DNA from: Novosphingobium sp. 17-62-19
GTDB lineage: Bacteria > Pseudomonadota > Alphaproteobacteria > Sphingomonadales > Sphingomonadaceae
Direction of reading: 5' to 3'
Length of the DNA stretch: 64,000 nt
Assembly: GCF_002256775.1 (NCBI RefSeq)
Contig: NZ_NCII01000003.1
Span: forward strand, 1-64,000
This document shows positions 17,707 to 25,902 of this stretch, piece after piece. The notes beneath the pieces are model-generated. The model made no database searches. It saw only the letters and a list, made by a program, of their open reading frames with translations, and had not been told where the DNA came from. The first letter of the stretch is position 1. Each line of letters starts with the position of its first letter. The position numbers were made by a program, and so were the translations under genes.

Positions 17707-20034
17707 ATGGCATTTTCGCGCAGACAAGTGATGGCGGCAGGCGCTGCGATAACTGGTCAGGGTTTTTTGCCCAAGACAAGCGCCGTAGCCAAAACTCCGC
17801 CAGAGCCGCTCCGCGATCTGTTGTGGTATAATCAACCCGCCCAAGTCTGGACCGAGGCGCTGCCAGTTGGCAACGGCAGGCTCGGCGCCATGGTTTTTGG
17901 TGGTACGGCCAGTGAACGCATCCAGCTCAATGAAGATACGCTTTGGAGCGGCGGCCCCTATGATCCGCTGAATCCTGCAGCAAACCCTCAGGCCGTGGCA
18001 GAGGTGCGCCGCCTGATCGCCGCGCGCCGTTTTGCCGAGGCTGAAGCACTGGCCAATGATCGCTTGCTGGCCCGCCCGCCAAGCCAGATGGCCTACCAGA
18101 CATTTGGTGATCTGTTCATCGATATGGATCTGGACGATGAACTGACCCGCTATCATCGCCAGCTCGATCTCGACAGCGCCATCGCGCTGACGCGGTTCAA
18201 TACGCCCACCGGCCCGGTCACGCGCGAGGTGCTTGCCAGCGGTCCTGATCAGGTCATCGCGGTGCGGCTTTCGGCAGCCAGCGGCGCAACCATTCGTTTT
18301 CGCCTGCGCTTTGCCACGCCGCAGGATGCGCGCGTTTCGGCCGCCGGAAGCGAAATTCGGGCTGAAGGGCGCAACCGGGCGGACCAAGGCATTCCCGGCG
18401 CGCTGCGCATCGCCGCGCACGTTTCGGTAAATACCGACGGTGGTTCGGTGCGCGCCGACGGGTCAGACCTTGTGATCGAAGATGCCCGCACGGCCACGGT
18501 GCTGATCGCGCTGGCGACCAGTTACAAAGGGCCGAGCGATGTTTCGGGCGATCCGGTAGCCACAGTTGCCCGACAGATCGCGGCGGCACGCACCAAGCCG
18601 TGGGCCACATTGCGCAAGGCCCATCTGGCAGCACACCGGGCGCTGTACCGCGCAGCAGCGCTCGATCTCGGCCCCGCCAGCCCGCTGGCCACCGATGCGC
18701 GCATTTCCTCTAACGTGCAGACCGACGAACCTGCGCTGGCCGCGCTCTACTTTGCCTATGCCCGCTATCTGCTGATCTGCTCTTCCCGCCCCGGCAGCCA
18801 GCCCGCCAATCTGCAAGGCGTGTGGAACGACAGCACCACCCCACCGTGGGGTTCGAAATACACGATCAACATCAATACCGAGATGAACTATTGGCTGGCC
18901 GATCCCGCCAATCTGGGCGAATGCACCGAACCGTTGCTACGCATGGTGCGCGAACTGGCCGTGACCGGGGCAAAGACCGCGCGCGAAATCTATGGCGCGC
19001 GCGGGTGGGTGGCGCACCACAACACCGATCTGTGGCGCGCTTCCAGCCCGATTGACGGCGCGGCATGGGGTCTATGGCCGCTGGGCGGTGCCTGGCTGTG
19101 CAACGCACTGTGGGACCGGTGGGACTATGGCCGCGACAAGGCGTGGCTGGCCGAAATTTACCCCCTGATGCGCGGTGCAGCGCAGTTCTTTCTCGATACG
19201 TTGCAGCCTTCACCCGAAGGGCTGGTCACGTCCCCCTCGATCTCCCCCGAAAATCCGCACCCCTTCGGCGCATCGGTATGTTCCGGCCCGGCCATGGACC
19301 GCCAGATCCTGCGCGACCTGTTCGAACGCACGGCCGATGCAGCACAAGTGCTGGGCCAGGACACTGAACTTGCAACGCAATTGCTGGAGTCCAGAGCGCG
19401 CCTTGCCCCGGACCGCATCGGCAAGGCCGGGCAATTGCAGGAATGGCTTGAGGACTGGGACGAGGCCGCGCCCGAACAGGATCATCGCCACGTTTCGCAC
19501 CTCTACGCGCTTTATCCCGGCCATCAGATCGATCCAGACCGCACGCCGGAACTGGCACAAGCTGCCCGCATCTCACTCAATCGTCGCGGCGATGAATCAA
19601 CCGGATGGGCCACGGCTTGGCGCATTGCGCTATGGGCGCGGCTTCGCGATGGCGAGCGGGCGCACGCCATCCTGCGCGCGCTGCTGGGTCCGAAGCGCAC
19701 ATATCCCAACATGTTCGATGCCCACCCACCGTTCCAGATCGACGGAAATTTTGGCGGAGCCACCGCGATTGTCGAAATGCTCATGCAAAGCCGCAGCGGC
19801 ACGATCCACCTGCTCCCCGCCCTCCCCCGCGCATGGCCGCAAGGATACGTGCGCGGCATTGTGGCGCGCGGCGGGGTGGTGGTGGACTTGCGCTGGGCAG
19901 ATGGCGCGCTGGTAGAGGCCATTCTTCAGCCGATGGAATCGCAAACCTGCGACGTGCGCCTTGGTCAAAAACGCCGCACCCTGCACCTCAAGGCCGGGCG
20001 CATTGTCCGCCTGAAGGGGCCGGAGTTGGTGTGA
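17707..20034 (+). CDS. GH95 alpha-L-fucosidase (or alpha-L-galactosidase)
   Basis: A 775-residue family 95 hydrolase acting on terminal alpha-L-fucose or L-galactose, for example of xyloglucan. The N-terminus has a Tat-like twin arginine (SRRQVMAAGAAITG), so export folded is likely. The N-terminal beta domain starts with LWYNQPAQVWTEALPVGNGRLGAMVFGG. Active-site landmarks match GH95: NINTEMNYW (the paired asparagines), a carboxylate region around EWLEDWDEAAPEQDHRHVSH, and FQIDGNFGG. The promoter region has no copy of the LacI-type motif seen elsewhere, and no partner gene follows on this strand. Confidence 0.9.
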   Translation: MAFSRRQVMAAGAAITGQGFLPKTSAVAKTPPEPLRDLLWYNQPAQVWTEALPVGNGRLGAMVFGGTASERIQLNEDTLWSGGPYDPLNPAANPQAVAEVRRLIAARRFAEAEALANDRLLARPPSQMAYQTFGDLFIDMDLDDELTRYHRQLDLDSAIALTRFNTPTGPVTREVLASGPDQVIAVRLSAASGATIRFRLRFATPQDARVSAAGSEIRAEGRNRADQGIPGALRIAAHVSVNTDGGSVRADGSDLVIEDARTATVLIALATSYKGPSDVSGDPVATVARQIAAARTKPWATLRKAHLAAHRALYRAAALDLGPASPLATDARISSNVQTDEPALAALYFAYARYLLICSSRPGSQPANLQGVWNDSTTPPWGSKYTININTEMNYWLADPANLGECTEPLLRMVRELAVTGAKTAREIYGARGWVAHHNTDLWRASSPIDGAAWGLWPLGGAWLCNALWDRWDYGRDKAWLAEIYPLMRGAAQFFLDTLQPSPEGLVTSPSISPENPHPFGASVCSGPAMDRQILRDLFERTADAAQVLGQDTELATQLLESRARLAPDRIGKAGQLQEWLEDWDEAAPEQDHRHVSHLYALYPGHQIDPDRTPELAQAARISLNRRGDESTGWATAWRIALWARLRDGERAHAILRALLGPKRTYPNMFDAHPPFQIDGNFGGATAIVEMLMQSRSGTIHLLPALPRAWPQGYVRGIVARGGVVVDLRWADGALVEAILQPMESQTCDVRLGQKRRTLHLKAGRIVRLKGPELV

Positions 20035-20055
20035 TCCGGCCCCGGACGGGTTCAA

Positions 20056-21552
20056 TCAGCGTGGGCCGATGGCGCGGAACTCGCCTGCCAGATGCATCAT
20101 GCTCATGAGGTAGAGCATCCCATCGAAATAGCGCTGTTCGCCTTCGGGCAGAGGCGTGTCCCACAATTCCTTCACAAAGGCGCGGGCCAGCGGATCGGGC
20201 GTTCCGGCAAGGCCCGCCACAGCCGTTGCCGCCACCATGCCCGGAGAATGGCGCTGCGACAGCGGCTTGCCATCAAGCGTATAGCGATCGGCAAACCTGT
20301 CGATTCCTTCACTGTTCAGGAATGTCTGGATCGCAGTGCTCAGCCCCTTCTGACGCCGGTCCTTGCCCCACCAGGACCAATCTACTGCCCAGTTGCTGGC
20401 CGTGCGCCAACTGTCGTAGCCGAACGGGTATGGCTCGCCCGTGCTGGCAGGCATCGTCGTGCCATCAAAATAGCTGTGATCGGGCGCGAGTCCGGTGCGC
20501 GGATGGGTGACGCGCACGAAGTAATCGCGGCTTACATCGGCGGCCTTGGCCCAGAACGCCCGGTCCGCCTCAGGCCCCCAGCGCGCCCACAGTTCATAGA
20601 ACGCGGGCAAGTGGTACGATGCATCGGAGCCCGGATAGCCCACGTCCGCCACGAAGCGGATCATCGCGTGGCTTTCCTCCATCATCGGGCCGACCGACTG
20701 CGGGCGCAGTGTGGCATTGCGCCGTTGCGCAGCAGGCGGGGTCTGGCCCAACGCTGCCAGCCTTGCAGCTTCGGCACGGTTGTTGATGCTGGGCCACGGC
20801 GTGGCAGGCGGCACGAAAGGCGCATCGCCGGGGTGAATGCGGAACGGCGGTGTGCCGGTGCGCACTTCGCGGTGGCGCATGGCGGTAAGGATACGGTCTG
20901 CCTCGGCCTTGTAATCATAGATGCCGGTGCCGTTGCCCCAACGGTTGGCCGCGAAATAGAGCGCCATGGCGAAGAATTCCTCACCATCGGGCGCCGCCCC
21001 GGTGCTCCGCGCGCTACCATCGGTGCCCATCGACCACGCGAAATAGCCGAAGGACGGATTGTCCGGGTCGGTCACCTGCATATGGGTTTTCGACCAGTTC
21101 CACAGCGCATCGAATTCCCGCTTGTGGCCAAGCTGGACGGCAATCATCATGCCATAGCTCATGCCTTCGGACCGAGCGTCGTTATTGGCCCAATCGGTGA
21201 TATAGGCCAGCGTCCCGTTCTCGTTCGCGCCGGTTTCAAAATAGAGCTTCTGCTCCTGCCCGTCGCCGTGGAAATAGGTGCGCCACGCCGCGTCGATCCG
21301 CGCTTTTACTGCCTCCTGCGGCACGCCAAGCAGTTCGGTGAAGAGATTGCGGTATTGCCCGGTGGCGTAAGCCCCTTTGCCATCGCCCGGATGGCGCATG
21401 ACTTTCCACAGCGGCGCTTCCTTGTGCGGCACGAAGGCCACGCCCGGCGGTGGGGCCGAAGCCTCGGTCACCTGAGGCTTGTTTGCGGGTTGGGCAGAAA
21501 GCGGCGCGGAGATCACCGCCACCGCCATCGCACCAAGGAACAGCGCCTTCAC
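20056..21552 (-). CDS. GH8 endo- or exo-oligoxylanase
   Basis: A 498-residue family 8 hydrolase with a Sec signal peptide (cleavage after PLSA). Conserved GH8 parts are DARSEGMSYGMMIAVQLG, carrying the general-acid glutamate, and PSFGYFAW followed by DGSARSTGAAPDGEEFFAMALYFA. The overall layout resembles reducing-end xylose-releasing exo-oligoxylanases and GH8 xylanases more than cellulases, in keeping with its GH3 partner. It starts at GTG 21552, overlapping the GH3 stop by four bases (GTGA), so translation is coupled. Last gene of the TonB receptor / halogenase-like / GH3 / GH8 operon. Confidence 0.87.
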   Translation of the reverse strand: MKALFLGAMAVAVISAPLSAQPANKPQVTEASAPPPGVAFVPHKEAPLWKVMRHPGDGKGAYATGQYRNLFTELLGVPQEAVKARIDAAWRTYFHGDGQEQKLYFETGANENGTLAYITDWANNDARSEGMSYGMMIAVQLGHKREFDALWNWSKTHMQVTDPDNPSFGYFAWSMGTDGSARSTGAAPDGEEFFAMALYFAANRWGNGTGIYDYKAEADRILTAMRHREVRTGTPPFRIHPGDAPFVPPATPWPSINNRAEAARLAALGQTPPAAQRRNATLRPQSVGPMMEESHAMIRFVADVGYPGSDASYHLPAFYELWARWGPEADRAFWAKAADVSRDYFVRVTHPRTGLAPDHSYFDGTTMPASTGEPYPFGYDSWRTASNWAVDWSWWGKDRRQKGLSTAIQTFLNSEGIDRFADRYTLDGKPLSQRHSPGMVAATAVAGLAGTPDPLARAFVKELWDTPLPEGEQRYFDGMLYLMSMMHLAGEFRAIGPR

Positions 21553-24212
21553 TTGGGCAGATCCACCACACGATCCACGCTGAACGTGGTTTCCGTAACC
21601 GGAAGCCCGCTTTCAGGCTGGCCCCCGCCAAGGCTCAGGCGATAGGTGCCTGCAAAGACCTGTCGCACGCCATCGGGCCGCACGGCTGACAGATCACGTG
21701 GCGAAAGCTCCAGCGTTACTGCCTTCGTTTCCCCCGGCTTCAGGGAAACACGCTGAATCCCCCGCAAAGCCACGCGCGGCGCGCCGGGCTGGTCGGGGAA
21801 ACGCAGATAGGCCTGCACCACTTCCTCGCCTTCGCGCGTGCCGGTGTTGGTCACCTGTGTCGTCACGCGAATGCCATTGGCGGTGCTGCCCCCCACCGGC
21901 TCCACCTTTGCCGCGCCATAGCCGAAGGTGGTGTAGCTCAGGCCATAACCGAAGCCATAGACCGGCTTTCCGGTGTAGTAGCGATAGGTCCGCCCCTTCA
22001 TCGCATAGTCGGTGAAGGGCGGCAGATCGGACGTGTCCTTGTAGAACGTCAGCGGCAGACGGCCCGAAGGGTTGGTCTTGCCCGACAACACGTTGGCCAC
22101 GGCAAGTCCGCCCGCCTGCCCCGGATACCACGCCTCCAGCAGAGCATCGGCGTTGTCCTTGGGCCATGACATGTTGATCGGGCTGCCATTCATCGTCACC
22201 ACCACCAGTGGCTTGCCCAACGCCTTGGCCCGGATCAGCAGTTCGCGGTGATCCATCGGCAGTTCGAGGTTGGTTTTGTCGCCGCCATCGAACCCTTCGA
22301 TCTTGAGCGGCATTTCCTCGCCCTCAAGATCGGCGGTGAGGCCCACCACGGCCACCAGCACATCGGCATCGGCAGCCGCGCGGGCCATGTCGCCCCATGG
22401 ATCGCGGCTGATGCGCTTCCAGAAAAGCCCCGGTCCTGCCGCACCGCCGCCTTCGATGTCAAAGTGCAGCGGATAGCGCTCGCCCTTGGTCAGTTCGACC
22501 TCGACGTATTTCGGCGGCTCCCCCCACAGCGAGTAGTGATCGGAGGTGATCACCGGCTTGCCATCGATTTCGATGGCACCCTTAACCGCCGTCACGCCCA
22601 TTTTGTAGAGGCCGCTTTCAGGCGCAACAAAAAAGCCGTCCCACACCACCTTGTGCGCGGGATGCACTTCCTTGAGCTGCATCGCGTTGTTCGACAGGTT
22701 CGTTTCGATCCGCGTGACCACCGGCTTTGCGCCGAACTTGCGCTCTCCGCGCGGCTGATCGGGGTCGACTGCGTTGTAATAGAGCGCGCGCAGTCCGGGC
22801 TTGCCATCGGGCGTCAGGAAATTGCCATCGGTCACCAGATCGCCGTCTGTGATCGAAGGCGCAAACGGAACATACGTGACTTGCGCCTGCGGCATCGCGC
22901 GGCGCAGGCCTTCTGCCACCGAAATCGGCGGTGCGGAGTTGGGCGACGAATAGTTGCCGCGCAAAACGCGGGTGGCATCGCCCAGCGGGCCGATCACCGC
23001 GATCCGCGCATTGGGCTTCAGCGGCAGCAGGCCGTTGTTCTTGAGCAGGACGAGGCTCTTTTCCGCCGACGTCAGCGACAGGTCCCAGCCCGCCTTGGTC
23101 CCCACCGCGCTAACCGGCATGGCATTGGGCTGGCGCGCGCGCATCCCGCCCAGATCACCGTTGCGATAGCGCGCCGAGAACAGCCGCACCAGCACGCGGT
23201 CGACATCGCCCTCGGTCAGATAACCGGCCTTGAGCGCGGCCTTGTAGCGATCGGCCAGCCCCTTGGCCTCACCGATGGTGCCGGTATGGCATTCGTTGTC
23301 CACACCTGCCAGCAGGCCTACGGCGACACCCGATGCGGCATCGGGCGCAAATTTGTGGCGTTCGTAGATGTCGAACACGGCATCGCAGTCCGACACGACA
23401 TAGCCCTTGAAGCCCCACGCGCCGCGCAAGTGATCCTTCAGCAGCAAGTCGCTGGCGCAAGCGGGCTGGCCATCGACGCGGTTGTAGGCGCACATGATCG
23501 ATCCAGCCTTGCCCTCGACAATGGCAGCGCGGAAGGCGGGAAGATAAGTGTCTTCCAGATCGTGGCGCGTGACCATGATGTTGTCGGTGTGGCGCGTGGG
23601 TTCCGGGCCGGAATGCACGGCAAAGTGCTTGGGGCTGGCGATGACATCGGGCAGATCGGGGTTGGGGCCCTGAATGCCTTTCACATAGGCCACGCCCAGT
23701 TGCGCAGTCAGGAAAGGGTCCTCGCCATAAGTCTCCTGCCCACGCCCCCAGCGCGGATCGCGGAAGATGTTGATGTTGGGTGCCCATGTATCCAGCCCGG
23801 TTCCGATCTTGCCGAGATGACCGGTCTGGCGTGCCAGCGTGTGAAGGCCCTGCAATTCGGTACTGATCACGCGCGCTACATCGTGGATCAGCGGTGGATC
23901 AAACGTGGCGGCAAGGCCGATAGACTGCGGAAAGTTCGTGGTTGGCACCGCGCCGCCTGCGCCATGAAGGCTTTCAGTCCACCAGTTGTAGGCCGGAATG
24001 CCCAGACGCGGGATCGCGGGCGCAACGTTCAGAAGTTGCTCCACCTTCTCGTCGGTCGTCATCTTGACGACCAATGCCGATGCCAGCCGTTCAGCCTCCA
24101 CGACCGGTGCCGACGCTTCCTGCGCCACAGTTGGAACCGTGGTTAGCGCTATCACTGCGGACGACAGGCACAGGCGTGCAATTCCCTGCAGGGACATCGA
24201 ACATTTGGTCAC
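21549..24212 (-). CDS. GH3 beta-xylosidase/beta-glucosidase with PA14 domain
   Basis: An 887-residue family 3 enzyme with a signal peptide ending TVAQ. Order: TIM barrel (about 40-340, nucleophile aspartate in GYVVSDCDAVFDI), the alpha/beta sandwich interrupted by a PA14 insert (about 470-610, from LRALYYNAVDP to FDIEGGGAAGPGLFW), and a C-terminal fibronectin III-like domain (about 770-880). The WTESLHGAG and GRGQETYGEDPFL motifs are those of xylan 1,4-beta-xylosidases of plant-cell-wall degraders. GTG 24212 has GAGGA six bases ahead. A LacI-operator-like match lies inside its signal-peptide codons (24143-24154), which may be chance. Confidence 0.92.
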   Translation of the reverse strand: MTKCSMSLQGIARLCLSSAVIALTTVPTVAQEASAPVVEAERLASALVVKMTTDEKVEQLLNVAPAIPRLGIPAYNWWTESLHGAGGAVPTTNFPQSIGLAATFDPPLIHDVARVISTELQGLHTLARQTGHLGKIGTGLDTWAPNINIFRDPRWGRGQETYGEDPFLTAQLGVAYVKGIQGPNPDLPDVIASPKHFAVHSGPEPTRHTDNIMVTRHDLEDTYLPAFRAAIVEGKAGSIMCAYNRVDGQPACASDLLLKDHLRGAWGFKGYVVSDCDAVFDIYERHKFAPDAASGVAVGLLAGVDNECHTGTIGEAKGLADRYKAALKAGYLTEGDVDRVLVRLFSARYRNGDLGGMRARQPNAMPVSAVGTKAGWDLSLTSAEKSLVLLKNNGLLPLKPNARIAVIGPLGDATRVLRGNYSSPNSAPPISVAEGLRRAMPQAQVTYVPFAPSITDGDLVTDGNFLTPDGKPGLRALYYNAVDPDQPRGERKFGAKPVVTRIETNLSNNAMQLKEVHPAHKVVWDGFFVAPESGLYKMGVTAVKGAIEIDGKPVITSDHYSLWGEPPKYVEVELTKGERYPLHFDIEGGGAAGPGLFWKRISRDPWGDMARAAADADVLVAVVGLTADLEGEEMPLKIEGFDGGDKTNLELPMDHRELLIRAKALGKPLVVVTMNGSPINMSWPKDNADALLEAWYPGQAGGLAVANVLSGKTNPSGRLPLTFYKDTSDLPPFTDYAMKGRTYRYYTGKPVYGFGYGLSYTTFGYGAAKVEPVGGSTANGIRVTTQVTNTGTREGEEVVQAYLRFPDQPGAPRVALRGIQRVSLKPGETKAVTLELSPRDLSAVRPDGVRQVFAGTYRLSLGGGQPESGLPVTETTFSVDRVVDLPK

Positions 24213-24271
24213 TGGAAATCCTCTTCGGTTATGCAGTCCGGCCAGTGCGACCCGACGGACTCATGCGCAGA

Positions 24272-25834
24272 TTACACAGGCTGCAACCCGTACTTGACGA
24301 TACGTTGAATCAGGTCTCGATGCGTGGGCAGGGCTGCAACCATGCGCGCTGTCTGATCGGCATTGTCGCGCCGTGCCCGGCGCGCATCGCGCACTTCGGG
24401 TTCAAGTGCGCGCGCCGAAACTTCGGTACGAAAGCCCATGCCATAGAGCACGTACTGGTAGGAAGCCGAGGGGAACACTTCGTCCACCCGGTCAAACTCC
24501 TCGTGCATGTAGGGCGGCTGATACTGCCACAACGCCAGCAATTCCTGCAGGCGTTCGGGGATCGTTTCCGGGTCCATGTTGTCACGCCAGAACGTGGTGT
24601 CGCGGCGCTTGCTCAACACATAGTGCAGCTTGAGGAAATCGATGATCCGCCCCCACCGGTACAACGTCTTTTCGTTGTAGCGCTTTGCCACGATGTCCAT
24701 CACTTCGCGCGCGGGCGGCATCTGATCGGCGATCATCTTGGCCGAAAGCTCGATCAGCACGATGGCCGATGCCTCCAGCGGTTCAAGAAACCCGGCGGCC
24801 AGCCCCACGGCCACGCAATTGTTCTTCCAGAACAGTTCGCGGTGGCCCGAACGGATGTCGATCTTGCGCACCGGCAAATCAGCGTGTTGCGGACCGATAT
24901 AGGCGCGCAGTTCGGCCTCGGCTTCTTCGCGGCTGATGTGCCTGCTCGAATAGACGTGGCCCACGCCGCGCCGCGTCGGCAGGCCAATGTCCCAGATCCA
25001 GCCCGCCGATTGCGCAGTGGAAATGGTGTGCGTGGCCACTGGCGCCTGATCATCGGGATAGGGCACCTGCACTGCCAGCGCGGTATCGCAGAACAGCACA
25101 TCGTTGCAGTCCTTGAACCCTACGCCCAGCGTACCGCCCAGCAGCAGGCTGCGCATCCCGGTGCAATCGACGAACAGATCGCCTGCAATCTCACCAGCCT
25201 GATCGGTATCGATCGCGCGGATATCTCCGCTTTCGTCCTGAAGCACCTCGCGCACATCGGCCAGAACATGCCGCACGCCCAGCTTTTCGGTGCAATGCCG
25301 CTGCATGAACGGCGCAAACTTTCCAGCATCGAGGTGATAGGCATAATTGGCCTGCCCCTCGAACTCGGCATTTGTCATCGACTTGGGTGCGCGGTTCTCA
25401 TCGCAGATCCGGCCTTGGGGGCAAACGGCATCGCAAAACGTCTCACCGTTGTCGCCACCCTCATTCAGCGTGCCCGCCAACCAGTGCGGTGCCAAGTTGA
25501 GCTGCCCGAAGCGTTGCGGCAGCACGAGCGGGTGGTAATAGGCGTCGTCCTCGGCGCCCGTGGTCCACTTGGCAAAAAGCGCGCCCTGCTTGAAGGCGGC
25601 GTCGCATTCTCGGAAGAAATCGGTTTCGGAAACGCCGACACTTTTCAGCGTGGACCGCAAGGTCGGCCATGTCCCTTCGCCCACGCCGATGATCGGCACG
25701 TTGGGGCTTTCCACCAGCGTGACGGAGAAGTCGTGACCAATCCGCGCCTTGTGCTTTGCGGCAATGATCGCGGCGGTAAGCCACCCGGCCGTTCCGCCCC
25801 CGACAATTACCACATCGCGCACTGCCCGCACCAT
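24272..25834 (-). CDS. Flavin-dependent tryptophan-halogenase-like protein
   Basis: A 520-residue member of the Trp_halogenase family (PF04820), flavin-dependent and needing reduced FAD from a partner reductase. The FAD loop GGGTAGW is at residues 12-18, the halogenase lysine is about K82 in DAAFKQGALF, and the glutamate region reads FLEPLEAS. The hallmark WxWxIP appears as WIWDIG (279-284), so proline is replaced by glycine. Members of this clade commonly neighbour TonB receptors and SapC genes in sphingomonads and xanthomonads; their natural substrate is mostly unknown. No signal peptide, so cytoplasmic. It lies between the TonB receptor and GH3 in one operon. Confidence 0.87.
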   Translation of the reverse strand: MVRAVRDVVIVGGGTAGWLTAAIIAAKHKARIGHDFSVTLVESPNVPIIGVGEGTWPTLRSTLKSVGVSETDFFRECDAAFKQGALFAKWTTGAEDDAYYHPLVLPQRFGQLNLAPHWLAGTLNEGGDNGETFCDAVCPQGRICDENRAPKSMTNAEFEGQANYAYHLDAGKFAPFMQRHCTEKLGVRHVLADVREVLQDESGDIRAIDTDQAGEIAGDLFVDCTGMRSLLLGGTLGVGFKDCNDVLFCDTALAVQVPYPDDQAPVATHTISTAQSAGWIWDIGLPTRRGVGHVYSSRHISREEAEAELRAYIGPQHADLPVRKIDIRSGHRELFWKNNCVAVGLAAGFLEPLEASAIVLIELSAKMIADQMPPAREVMDIVAKRYNEKTLYRWGRIIDFLKLHYVLSKRRDTTFWRDNMDPETIPERLQELLALWQYQPPYMHEEFDRVDEVFPSASYQYVLYGMGFRTEVSARALEPEVRDARRARRDNADQTARMVAALPTHRDLIQRIVKYGLQPV

Positions 25835-25861
25835 CCGCGTCCTGCTCCGCCTGCTATGGGT

Positions 25862-25891
25862 GACAGCGCCGGGATGGAGCCCGGCGCTGTC
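25862..25891. other. Hairpin between the TonB receptor and halogenase-like genes
   Basis: GACAGCGCCGGG at 25862-25873 pairs perfectly over 12 bp with 25880-25891 around a six-base loop. There is no T run on the minus strand after it. In an operon with a highly expressed receptor gene first, such a hairpin could protect the receptor message and lower expression of the downstream genes. Confidence 0.55.
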
Positions 25892-25902
25892 TTCATGTTA
25901 CG

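Noticed and set aside
22248..24146. A 632-residue plus-strand frame opposite the GH3 gene
   Set aside because: Antisense shadow; GH3 motifs are complete on the minus strand.
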